NCBI GenBank assembly: GCA_965153355.1
Contig: OZ231128.1
Coordinates: forward strand, 41,230,001 to 41,294,000
DNA length: 64,000 nucleotides
Source: Flaccisagitta enflata
Taxonomy: Eukaryota; Chaetognatha; Sagittoidea; Aphragmophora
Direction of reading: 5' to 3'
The notes below the pieces were generated by a model, which was given only the letters and a program-made list of their open reading frames with translations, was not told the origin of the DNA and did not search any database. Positions 42,720 to 53,377 of the stretch are shown piece after piece. The translations under genes were made by a program, and so were the position numbers. The stretch's first letter is position 1. Each line of letters starts with the position of its first letter.

Positions 42720-42779
42720 TCTCGCTCTCTTCCACTTTCTTTCTCTTTCTCTCTCTTTCTCTCTCTTTTTCTCTCTTTC

Positions 42780-42836
<57 letters not shown>
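42720..42836. repeat. (CT)n/(TCTG)n microsatellite
   Basis: Imperfect CTTTCTCT, then TCTG x7, then CT run. Confidence 0.9.
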
Positions 42837-43149
42837 GTTTGTTCTCTCCTTCTCTGATTTTTTTTTAATGAAAAATTATCTCTCTATCCATTTTAAATGG
42901 TCACAGAGAGATTAATCTTAACCCTTCTTGTCCATAAATTCTCTCTTGCCTAATTTGGAGACGATTGAATGTAGATTGTTGAGTACGGAGTAGACGGAGA
43001 CGAGTAGCAGAACGACTGTAGCGCGTAGAGCGGGTGGTAACGAACAAAATAATGTCCCCACTTTGGTCGTGATTGAGGAATCCTACAAGACGGGTAGAGG
43101 GAAGGGGCCGAAATGCGCATTTTTACCGACTCGTGGGTCACGGAAGGAT

Positions 43150-43211
43150 CAGCAAATAGTCGGACGGACGGACGGACGGGTAAAGCCTTGGACAGAGTAG
43201 CATGCCCGCGA
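43150..43211 (+). repeat. worn hairpin end with GGAC repeat
   Basis: GGACGGACGGACGG, AAAGCCTTGGACAGA, then GTAGC-ATGCCC-GCGAC, a stem with one mismatch. Confidence 0.45.
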
Positions 43212-44230
43212 CAATGTGGGTTGGACAGTAAGGCCTTAGTGAAAAGAAAGATGGAAATGCCACGAAGGATTTCCTTTTTTTATGGTGGCTCAAAAATTAA
43301 AGATAAGGGCATTATCGAGTAGCAAATTGACACAAAGCTTGACAGACAAGAAATCATTCAGACGAGCTAATTGGAATCGGAGGAAGTACTAAATTGTTGC
43401 TCGTCATATGGAAGAAGCTTGCGATGAAATGTAAAGAATGAAAGGATGATGCATATTGAAGCATGAACCTTGAAGCCATGTGTGAGCTGTGATATATGAC
43501 ATGATCGCTCAAAACTACTCTACATTTTGGATACTTGACAATGATGTTGCGAATCTGGGATACGAAAATAAAAAAGACTTTGTCCTGTCGCCCAATTGAA
43601 TTGATCTTTTTTCACGATCTTCGCTATTTCATTGGTTCATAACCATCTAATATCAAAATAATTCCCTTCAACAATTTTTTTCTTATTGTTTTTCTTTTGG
43701 CCGACCCTCAGCTTTGGGTCAAAGGACGATGGATGAATTGGATATAATGCCAGTAATTCTCTGACTCAACCGATGTGATAAAAAATATATGCGATCAAGA
43801 TAATGACGTCATTCATGAGTCAGAACACCAATGTCAGTTTTTGTAATGAATATGTAAAGGTCATCCACAAGAGGTCAATATTGTGAATCGTTGGTTCAAA
43901 TGTCAAGTTGCGTTGAAGAAGTAAGAATCCACGCTTTACTGTAGACTACTTTGGTAAACGTTTTTATCGTAATCATGTGTATTTGTCTCAAGTATTACAA
44001 CTGCGAAAAGAGGCACCCCCTGCCACAAATACACATACACAAACATGGACACACGCACACGCGTACACAGACATTGTGACCGGGCGTTGGGGAAGGTCGC
44101 ATGGAGATGTAACAGACCGTTAACTGATTCGATTTGCCTTAAAAAGAGAAACGTGCACGCGACCAAAATACGCTTTGTAGAAATAGTGATCGTAATACTA
44201 ATAGAGCGTAATGGGGTGTTTCATGTGGAG
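43212..44230. other. intron-like, no feature
   Basis: Unique-looking sequence; I could not find an exon bridging the phase gap between the exons on either side. Confidence 0.4.
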
Positions 44231-44234
44231 AAGC

Positions 44235-44238
<4 letters not shown>

Positions 44239-44282
<44 letters not shown>

Positions 44283-44396
44283 GAGAAAGAAAGAAGGCGA
44301 AGGAAAGAAAGAATGAAAGAAAGAAAGAAAGAAAGAAAGGAAAAAAAGAAAGAAAAAAGAAAGGAAGAAAGAAAGAAAACAAGAAAGAAAGAACGA
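44239..44396. repeat. (GA)n then (GAAA)n repeat
   Basis: GA run to 44279 and imperfect GAAA to 44396. Confidence 0.9.
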
Positions 44397-44987
44397 CTTC
44401 ATATATAGAATATACATAAAAAGTGGATAGTTTTTCTGACACTAGCGCAAGATGGCAGCTTAGCGGTGAAAGGAGATATTGGCAGACAGCGTGGGAGAGT
44501 TTTTATGCAAGTGGGTTTTATGTGTGGGTTTTATGTGTGGGTTTCGTTGGACGCGGTCAAGGATCGTCTTGGGAAATGGAAAATGGCCACTGAAAGACAG
44601 AAAGAAGAAAAAGTCGTAACTCCCAATAACGCACCCGCCAGTAACGGTAACTTTGATGCCAAAAGAAACTCAAACAAATTGTATGAAATAAATAATTCAA
44701 TGCTTTGCCTGAATGGATCGGGTATTGCTGAATTTAGCCTTTGGCTATAGCTGACAGACAATGAACTCAACAAAATACTGAGATTCATGAACGGTGGTTG
44801 TGGTACGAATGAGCAATGGATAGCCACGGAAGTTGTCACAAAAGGATAATGCAATAATGTCATGACTGTTGTACGTTTAGAACGTAAAAAAAAACGCTAT
44901 CGGCATCGGAGCATTCATTATATTACCCCATCCCAGATTCGCATTAGCCTGAAATGGTCTTGGACCCTAGTTCTGAACTTCTCTTAC

Positions 44988-46155
44988 ATCTTCCGCGCGT
45001 GATGTAGAGGCAGGATTCGAGGAAGTGGGAGGCACGGGAGTGGTAGAGGAAGGTGGGTGTGGAGCCGGGAATCGAGGAAAAGATGGAGGAGGAGGAGGAG
45101 GAGGAGGAGGAGGTAGGTTTGACCGACGACTGCGGCGGGGAGGTGGAGCTGGAGTAGAAGGTGAACCCATTTTTAAAGATGGCGTCGTTTCGTTTTTCTC
45201 CTCAATCAATTGAACGCTTTTCAAGTTCACACGATGATTCATCGGGTTCACGTGAGTATCGTTTGTATATATATGAGTATTCCCAAGGTTCACGTGTTCA
45301 CAATCGGGGTTCACGCGATGGTTACCCGAGTTCAGGTGATAATTCTCCGGGTTCACGTGATCCATCTTTGCGTTCACGTGATCATTGTCTTGGTTCACGC
45401 GGTCTCTCGTTTTGTTCACGTGACCAAACCGAGACTGGCTATTGAAAAGTCGTTCATCATCGTTTCTCAACGTCATTTGGCCGTCGAGTTTTTGACCAGA
45501 TCCTTCCAAATCAGTGTGAGATTCGTCCCATTCCCAATCGTCTTCGTTCCCTTCGTTCGCTTCGCTTCTTCCCTTCCTACTTCTAACTCTTTTTCCTCCT
45601 CCGTCTCCACCTCCTCTTCTTTCACCCGCTCCAAAATGGCGACGCTGACGTCGTCCGTTGCTGACGCAATACTTTCCATGATTGTTACGGCGCCTATCAC
45701 CGTCACAGCGGCATCTTCCTTGACCGTCATCGCCGATGCACCCGCCGCTTCCGCATCTGAATATGCCCCAACCTCTTCCGCCTGTGTCGCAACATCCGCA
45801 ATCGTCGTATCTACCAATACCCTCATCGTATGCGCCACAACTACTGCCACCACCACCATCATCACTTCTACAATCACGAGCACCACCACCTCCTACCTCA
45901 CTGCTGGTGTCACTACCAGCACTACCAGCACCGCCACCGCCACCGCCGCCGCCATCACTTCTACCATCACGACGACCACCACCACCTCCTACCTCACTGC
46001 TGGTGTCACTACCAGCACCGCCACCGCCACCGCCACCGCCACCGCCACCGCCACCGCACCAATCGATGACTCCAAATCGGTCATCCTTCATGTCGTCTTG
46101 GCCGAATTCTGACTCATCATTCGCCGAACAGAATTTGTCAGATCGGCGCATTTTC
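44988..46155 (-). CDS. cytoplasmic exon of the Ig-superfamily receptor gene
   Basis: Acceptor AAAAAG (46156-46161) and entry phase 2, matching the transmembrane exon 49066-49186. Strong donor GTAAGA at 44982-44987, phase 0. 389 codons: a short basic juxtamembrane segment (KMRRSDKFC), an acidic bit, two Gly-rich blocks each carrying GSDTSSEVGGGG, a Cys/Gly-rich and then Arg-rich part, a run of 10-residue repeats of the HVNPxN type (about 45178-45440), and a Pro-rich end with nine consecutive prolines that could bind SH3 or WW domains. If the donor is skipped, the frame stops at 44967. Probably intracellular and disordered. Confidence 0.75.
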
Positions 46156-46223
46156 CTTTTTGTGATGAACGAAGAAAAAAATGTCGGGAAATTCAGGCGA
46201 ATGAAAAATGTGAAGGAAAATGA

Positions 46224-46246
46224 AGAGAGAGAGAGAGAGAGAGAGA
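46224..46246. repeat. short (GA)n
   Basis: About 12 GA units in the intron. Confidence 0.85.
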
Positions 46247-46700
46247 TGGAAAAGAACAATGTAATAAAGTTATTTTTTTTCTATATCTCAGGTATCTCCT
46301 GACTTATTAGGTGTCGATGGTGTTTATATCAAAATGACGGCAGAGGAGGAGGTCGAGGATATACGTAGAGGAAAAGAGCAATATTTATATGTTAGATACA
46401 ATGAATAACGCACGACAACGTTGCGTATTCTATGGTCGTTTTGGGTAGTCAGCGTTGTTAAACATTTATGACACCTAGCCATTTTGTCAGGCCGTATTCG
46501 GGAAGAAGAGAGAGTTTGTAAGAGATCGCAAAGAGGTCCAGTCTGGCAGTCAAAATTTTACAAAAATGCAAAATTTTCAAAAGACTAATCACCAAAAAGA
46601 GATTTAAGTTGGAGAGGAAGTGTGGTCTTGTTGCCGCAGCTATAATAATGCAAAGACAAGAGATGAATAGCACATGGTGTTTTTCCTCCCAATTTTATAC

Positions 46701-46872
46701 AGTTGAACCCCGCAATAAGGGAGTAACAGATTTTATCTGCTATAGGTAGATTTCCAGTCATTGCCAACTTGAGAAATAAAAATAAATAACTCAAAGGGAC
46801 CAACATTTTCATAAAGATTTCTTAAAAATAGATTTCTGCCGTTCTTGGGCCCGTTATAGCGGGGTGTAACTG
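46701..46872. mobile_element. pogo/Tigger-like MITE
   Basis: Starts CAGTTGAACCCCGC and ends GCGGGGTGTAACTG, flanked by TA on each side (46699-46700, 46873-46874). This TIR style and TA duplication are typical of pogo-group elements. 172 bp, non-coding. Confidence 0.7.
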
Positions 46873-47196
46873 TATAATTTTTTAACCTTTTACTTATAAA
46901 AAAGCAAGAGATCCCTCCTCGTGATGGAGTTGTGACACATAATCGGTCTCATGGCATCGCGACCCACCATAAACATCATAAATCAACGTAATCACGATAT
47001 CATCATATCGTAACTCGTTTTAATGTATGCCTACGCCTTCATCTACATATAAAATCGGGTGAGAAAAAAAATACGCGCTCTCAACGACGCGTGATAAGGA
47101 AAGAGAGGGTAAAAAAAGAGGGAGAGGTGCGCTGGATTAAGGCTGGTTGTGTCCGGGGGTAATGACGTAGATTTAACAATGCCGGCGAGTACAGAG

Positions 47197-47766
47197 GGGA
47201 CCCTAATAAGAGCGGAGGAGGGACCCAAAGTATTACATGCCCCCCCTACAGCTCACATGGTTCAATCAATTCCCACACTTGCAGTGGCGGTTGATACTAT
47301 TGGTGAATATAAATGGCGCCATCGTGGCGATTTTTCAATTTCCACTTTGAACCCCTTCAAACTACAGTTGAACCCCGCTCTAACGGACCCGCCAGCAATG
47401 GAATTCCGTCTATAACAGATGCAAATTCATAGTCCCTTTAACTTAATTTCTTTTATTTTCTTTGTTAGCAATAACAGAATTCCGCCAATAACAGAAAAAA
47501 ATTGTTGGTCCCCTGAAATCCGTTAAAGCGGGGTTTAACTGTACTCTAAAAGCTCGAAAAATTGAATATTTTTTTTTCTCAAATTTTGATCCAAATTTGG
47601 TCCTTTGAGGGGGTTAAAGGTGGAAATTGAAAAATCGCCACGGTGTCGCCAATTGTATCCACCTTAGGTGTCAACTGCCACTTCAAAAAAGAAAATTTAT
47701 TGAACCATGTGAGCTGTAGGGGGGGCATGTAACGATTGGGTCCCTCCTCCGCTCTTATTAGGGTTC
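47197..47766. mobile_element. foldback with ~165-bp arms enclosing a MITE
   Basis: Arm 47197-47360 (ACCCTAATAAGAGCGGAGGA, ATGCCCCCCCTACAGCTCAC) recurs inverted at 47600-47766. The loop between the arms is almost exactly the MITE 47365-47541. Confidence 0.7.
47365..47541. mobile_element. pogo/Tigger-like MITE, second copy
   Basis: Starts CAGTTGAACCCCGCTCTAAC and ends with its near reverse complement (GTTAAAGCGGGGTTTAACTG); TA on both sides. The interior contains AATAACAG words shared in style with 46701-46872. Confidence 0.75.
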
Positions 47767-47823
47767 CTTCTGTAAGGAGGCCTGGTCTGCCATTACAATA
47801 AGTCAATAGACGGTAAGAGACAG

Positions 47824-48226
<403 letters not shown>

Positions 48227-48540
48227 TTGTTCCATCACTTGCCTTCGCTTAACCTTTTTTTTTCTTTTGCATTTATGAAATTCTAATGATGGATTACAGG
48301 ATGCCAAGGATTCTATTATCATCTTTTGCTTTTTGGAGCGAGACCAACTGAAAGGCAATTCTGGCTCCTCCACTTTTACTTTCTCGTTTATGTTCTGAGT
48401 CTGAACTATTCATGCCTCTTCTGGGCTCTGTTGTCTGCAGTCTGGTTGATCATTTACATTGTATTTTGTAGTTGTTCTGTCAGTATGAATGTATTCGTAA
48501 AGTCATAGAGAAGTTGTGTGTATGTATCTGACGCAAAATC

Positions 48541-48845
48541 TTTATCCATCAGTGTCGCTCTCTCTCTGGTCTCTTTCTCTCTGGTCTCTCTCTGGTCTCT
48601 CTCTGGTCTCTCTCTGGTCTCTCTCTGGTCTCTCTCTGGTCTCTCTCAGGTCTCTCTATCCGGTCTCTCTCTCTTGTCTCTCTCTATGGTCTCTCTCTCC
48701 GGTTTCTCTCCGGTCTCTCTCTCCGGTCTTTCACTCTGGTCTCTCTCTCTAGTCTCTCTTTCTGGTCTCTCTCTCCGGTTTCTCTCCGGTCTCTCTCTCT
48801 GGTCTCTCTCTGGTCTCTCTCTCTGGTCTCTCTCCGGTCTCTCTG
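48541..48845. repeat. GGTCTCTCTCT minisatellite
   Basis: Roughly 25 units of 10-14 bp, CTCTCTGGTCTCT and CTCTCTCCGGT forms, merging into pure (CT)n. Confidence 0.9.
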
Positions 48846-48846
48846 C

Positions 48847-48970
<124 letters not shown>

Positions 48971-49065
48971 ATCATAATAGACGTCATCATTATCTGTTTG
49001 TTATTTTTTTCTTCTGCTACTGCATCTCCACTCTCACTTCGGCGAAGCTTGAAAAAGAAACTTAC

Positions 49066-49186
49066 CTCCGGTAGTAAACATAAACGAAGGCGGCAAGGAT
49101 GAGGATGATGATGAGGGCGAGAGTCCCGACGATGATGCCGGCGATGGCTGATGGATCCGCGTCTATTTGGGGAGCCACTGAAGCGT
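49066..49186 (-). CDS. transmembrane exon of the Ig-superfamily receptor gene
   Basis: Acceptor CTCTGTAG ends at 49187 and donor GTAAGT is at 49060-49065. 121 nt, phase 1 in, phase 2 out, matching both neighbours. The product has a short linker (DASVAPQIDADPSA), a single hydrophobic helix (IAGIIVGTLALIIILILAAF) and VYVYYR, a basic stop-transfer edge. This fixes the topology: Ig domains outside, C-terminus inside. The helix plus the Ig exons upstream leave little doubt that this is a type I cell-surface protein. No signal peptide exon is visible in the window. Confidence 0.88.
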
Positions 49187-49251
49187 CTACAGAGAGAACA
49201 GTAAGGGAGAGAAAAAAGAATTAATTAATGTGTGTCAGTTGGGCAGTATCA

Positions 49252-49515
49252 CACTGGGTAATCTGAGGTGAGAATAAACCCGGGGTTTCTCGGGGTTGCG
49301 TTGCTTTTTTTTACAATGATATTATCAACCATAATTACATTGCTACATTCCATAGAAATATAACAAACAATAACAGCGACCCCGAGAAACCCCAAGCAAC
49401 CTGGAGCAACCTCGAGCAACCTAAAGCAACCTCGTGCAACCTCGAGCAACCCAGAGCAACCTTGTGCAACCCGGGGGGTTTAATCTCGCTGTTTTACACA
49501 ACTGATTACCCAGTG
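49252..49515. mobile_element. MITE-like element with CACTGGGTAATC ends
   Basis: CACTGGGTAATC (49252-49263) and GATTACCCAGTG (49504-49515) are exact reverse complements. Second-layer inverted words (AACCCGGGG, GACCCCGAGAAACCCC) lie inside, with a GAGCAACCTC tandem repeat (49392-49470). CACTG ends recall the CACTA/CMC group; only a possible 2-bp CA duplication is seen. Confidence 0.55.
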
Positions 49516-50665
49516 CAACAAATCCTTGATTGATTCTCACATCAACAGCGCGAAATTCAAGCCCCAAATAATCCAAAGATAAAAAGAGAAGAAGATCTTG
49601 TTTTTTCTTCTCTTTTCTATTTGCGTTTTATCGTGAAAAAAAAGACATTCCATTGGAGTATTTCTATTGAAAAAGCGCGGCAGATCGTACTGACAAAGAG
49701 CGAAGCGGACCAATGGACCAACTGCTGAGCCAACAGACATAAAAGATAGAGCAAAAAGCGGTTGCTTTTCATTATTGCCGGGTTATTTCCTTTAGATTCA
49801 CGTTTAACTCATTTTCTTCGATTTTCTAAGATGTCTCCTTTGTGAAACAGGAAATCATTAAAAGCATATTTCAAAGCAAATTTCATATGATATTTCAAAG
49901 CAGTTGGTGAAAACGAAGAGGAAAGCCCACTTCTAATGATGGTTAAAACAGCAAACAGATGTTTTCTGCAGCTACCAGTTACAACATTACAGCTATCGGC
50001 GACAGAATCAACAAAAGCAGTGTCAACATGAATCCCTGATCAACCCAAATACTTCTTTGCTTCTATGTCTAATAGGGACTAAATGAAAATAATGAATACT
50101 TACGAAACATAACACGGTCGAAAAACGAAGTAAACCGGGGCAAAGAAATAAAAAGAAACGTAATATCAAAACATGATGGGGTGAAAATATAATGAACCAA
50201 ACTATCAAATGCAAAGCGCGATTCAAAATTTTTAGGCGTATAGTTGTTGAAAATCGCCGTTGACTATCTTCAATGAAACCATTGATTAAATTCTAAAGCG
50301 TGTGTGTGTGTTCACTAGATCCGCAAAAGCCCGCGCATTTCTATGTGTTTGAAGTCATTTGCACAATGGGAGAAATTCTTACTTGGGGGATAATCAAATG
50401 GAAATTTCTCTGAGAAAGACGAGAGGTGAAAATATGTTTTAAAGTTTCAGGAAGGAAAATTATACTAATACTGTGAAGTTTGCGCTGGGAAAGTACTATT
50501 TCAAAACCAGGTACTGACAAAAAGAAAAAAAAAAAAGAAAAAAAAGGGAAGAAAAAAAGAGCAGAACCAGCGTGAGCTGTTACATCGATTCTCACGCATG
50601 AGCAGTTTGTAGCACTTCCGCGGCGTGAGACAAGATGCTCAGTGGCGTTTTCTCTTTCGACTTAC
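49516..50665. other. intron, no further feature
   Basis: Unique-looking intron sequence between the Ig and membrane exons, with an A-rich tract at 50520-50560. Confidence 0.5.
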
Positions 50666-50813
50666 CGGCCGCGACGTGGAGTTTGGACGTGTAGTTGGTG
50701 GCTCCAATCGTGTTGACGCCGCGGCACGTGATGTTGGCGTGTTCCCGCGCTTCAACCACCGTCAACGTCAGCCCGTCCTCACTCACGTTGAAACGAGGAT
50801 CGTCGATGTAAAC
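50666..50813 (-). CDS. Ig-domain exon (second half of Ig domain 2)
   Basis: Acceptor ACTTAG ends at 50814, donor GTAAGT at 50660-50665. 148 nt, phase 0 in, phase 1 out. It encodes VYIDDPRFNVSEDGLTLTVV followed by EAREHANITCRGVNTIGATN and SKLHVAA, the typical D to G strands of a C2/I-set Ig fold, with the second conserved Cys and an N-glycosylation sequon (NIT). It completes the domain begun in exon 52907-53031. The linker after it leads into the membrane exon. Adhesion molecules of the nectin/CADM, Kirre or Echinoid kind look like this; I cannot name the orthologue. Confidence 0.88.
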
Positions 50814-50887
50814 CTAAGTGAGAGTTTTGTTTTCATGTTTTATGTTTTCATCGTCCTTTTTGGTAAAGAGAAGCAAATGAAGGTTAT

Positions 50888-51128
50888 GAGTCTAGGGAAT
50901 GAGAAGAAGAAAGAAGAAGAAAGTCGAAAAAAAACTTAAAAAAGAAAAAGAAAAAGAAAAAGAAGAAGAAGAAAAAAAACTTAAGAAAGAAGCAGAAGAA
51001 GAAGAAGAAGAAGAAAAAGAAAAAGAAAAAGAAAAAGAAAAAGAAAAAGAAAAAGAAAAAGAAATAGAAAATGAAAAAGAAAAAGAAAAAGAAAACGAAA
51101 AAGAACTACAACAAAAACAACAACAACC

Positions 51129-51161
<33 letters not shown>

Positions 51162-51196
51162 GCAAAAACATCAACAACATCAACAACATAAAAATC

Positions 51197-51267
<71 letters not shown>

Positions 51268-51268
51268 A
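50888..51268. repeat. (GAAAAA)n then (CAA)n repeats
   Basis: Purine tract to about 51100, then CAA triplets 51105-51268. The open + frame over it (Lys/Glu then Gln) is an artefact of the repeats. Confidence 0.9.
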
Positions 51269-51554
51269 AGTTCTTAGAAAAAGAAAGGATAAAAAAAGAA
51301 AAAAAAGAAAACTAGGTCAAGAAAAGCCACGAGATGGAATCTGAGGGGAAAGGATAATTAGGACTAAATAAGGTTAAAAGCGTCTACGGTGGAGCAAAAA
51401 GGATAAGCGGGGTGAGAAAAAGGGAGAAGGCATCATAAGAGACTCAGAGTGAGGAAGCAAAGTGAGGAAGCAGAGAAAAGAATACAAGGCCAGATACTGG
51501 GAAACATTAGTCGCAGATGGGTCGGCAGGAGTGGAAAACCTTAAAATACTACTG

Positions 51555-51635
51555 TGACCAGCCAACCGATGGACTGACCGATAAACCGACCGGCCGAAAA
51601 AGTGGCTTGTAGAATCGCGTATCCGCGACTAAATA
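51555..51635 (+). repeat. hairpin end of the dispersed family
   Basis: GACTGACCGATAAACCGACC, then TGTAGAA, stem TCGCG-TATC-CGCGA (51615-51628), CTAAATA. No GGAC run. Confidence 0.5.
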
Positions 51636-52153
51636 GAGTTTAAATTGGGTGAAATGATTTTTGTCGTCCAAAGCGTGGGCTTAGTCTGGGCACAGCAAGA
51701 CTCTCTCCACTTGAGAGAAATGAAAGAAGCAAGTAGTGTTGATAGCTCTAAAGGGAAGTCGTTAATGGTAAGGACCGTGTGATAGATGGTTAGACGCTTG
51801 TACAGCGGCATTGCTTATGAATGAACGCGGGAAGCATAGGTACACGTGGTGAACGAGATCGCGAGATTGAGAGAAAAAATGATGAAAATGGAGATTTACA
51901 TTTGCAAATGTCAATTTTTCTTCTTGCTTTGCCTTTATTTGCAAAACTGCAAATGTCAGGTTTTTTACACAAGCTGTCGCGTGAAAGTCGGCAATTCGTT
52001 TTCCATCTTTTCATAACAGATTCAGTATCAATTCATCGAATTTTCAAGAAAATGACTTAGAGAATATAAGATATTATGGGGCAATGGCAAAGTTTCAATA
52101 CGTTGCCCGAGAAGTTAACCAATCGTAGCGCACCACCGTGCTAATGACAATGT
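51636..52153. other. intron, nothing recognised
   Basis: AT-rich; includes the inverted word pair CTGACATTTGCA/TGCAAATGTCA at about 51901-51960. Confidence 0.4.
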
Positions 52154-52800
52154 ATTGTGAACTGTACTCTATAGTTATTTCAATCAATTTCAACCGTCCT
52201 TTTGATGTGTATAATACAAATCTATGAAGAACTAAATCATTTTTGGGGCGCTTTTTGAAATATATACAAAATTAGTACAAATTTAGTATATTTTTCATCA
52301 TAGCTCTTTGTGATGATTTATTTTAGTATTTTTGACCGCAGATTTGGACTCAGTGGGTGGCTTGCGGTTCGTTTGATATGTCACACTATATACTTTTGAA
52401 AAAAAAGTAAATTTTAATATAAAATCATTAAAAATAAATGTATTTTAGAGCAATATGATAAAAAAATTGACTTTTTATTTCTTGTTCAAAAACATATAGT
52501 GTGACATATCAAACGAACCACAAAGCGCTCGCTGAATCCGAATCTGCAGTCAAAAATACCAGAAAAGATCACCACAAAGAGTTATGATGAAAAATGAACT
52601 AAATTTACACTATTTTTGCATATATTTCAAAAAGCGCCCCAAAAGTGATTTAGTTTCCTTCAGATTTATAATGTACACACTACAATGACCCAAAAACTAT
52701 CAAAGTGAGAGACAATCATTCTACCTCGACTCATTCCGTGTTTTGGCTGGTAGTGATTGTGAACTGTACTCTATAGTTATTTCAATCAATTTCAACCGTC
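52154..52800. mobile_element. foldback element between exact 45-bp direct repeats
   Basis: The 45-bp sequence beginning ATTGTGAACTGTACTCTATA occurs at 52154-52198 and 52756-52800 without a mismatch. Inside, arms of about 190 bp (52205-52397 and 52493-52685) are inverted copies (GGGGCGCTTTTTGAAATATA, TTCGTTTGATATGTCACACT). 45 bp is too long for an ordinary target duplication. Confidence 0.7.
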
Positions 52801-52906
52801 TTTGAACCAAAAATAATTACACAGTACCTCCTGCTAAATGAGATACCGTTCTGGCCGCATGTGTAAACTGACCTCTAAATCCAATTTACATGCGGTTTCA
52901 ACCAAC

Positions 52907-53031
52907 CTGAGCTCCGTTGTACAACCAGGTCAAAGTTGGGAATGGATTTCCGATGGGCTGGCAGTTGAAACTGACCGGAGTGTTGATCTGCGTCGTGATG
53001 TAATTTGGATATACCGTGATGTCTTCAAGGT
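52907..53031 (-). CDS. Ig-domain exon (first half of Ig domain 2)
   Basis: Acceptor CTCATCAG ends at 53032, donor GTTGGT lies at 52901-52906 (weaker than its neighbours). 125 nt, phase 1 in, phase 0 out. The codon completed at entry gives Tyr; then LEDITVYPNYITTQINTPVS, FNCQPIGNPFPTLTWLYNG and AQ: the A-C strands of an I-set Ig domain with the first Cys, the GNP motif and the core Trp. It joins perfectly to exon 50666-50813. The acceptor end of this exon plus part of the intron is repeated twice more upstream (to 53209). Confidence 0.88.
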
Positions 53032-53209
53032 CTGATGAGATAATCATTAAAGTTAACAATTAATCTGTATTGTGATGTAAATTGGGTATATAGTGATGTC
53101 TTCCCGATCTGATGAGATAATTATCAAAAGTTAACAATTAATCTGTGTCGCGATGTAATTTGGATATACCGTGATGTCTTCAAGATCTTATGAGATAATC
53201 ATTAACAAA
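52988..53209. repeat. three tandem ~81-bp copies including the exon acceptor
   Basis: TCTG(C/T)(G/A)T..GTGATGTAA, ATTTGGATATACCGTGATGT, CTTCAAG(G/A)TCT(G/T)ATGAGAT and AGTTAACAATTAA recur at about 52988, 53062 and 53142. Each copy keeps an AG at the acceptor position. Confidence 0.8.
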
Positions 53210-53377
53210 CGCAAATTAAAAGACGCTGAAGCAGCGTAACATCGCGCTTATCGAAACCTTATAGTTACAAACCATCAAGTTGTTTCGAGTGCCATCTCTC
53301 CTTTGGACACACAGCAGTTAACTACTCCATCCATAACGAAACACGTTGAAGAACACGTTTACAACAATTTGGTAAAA

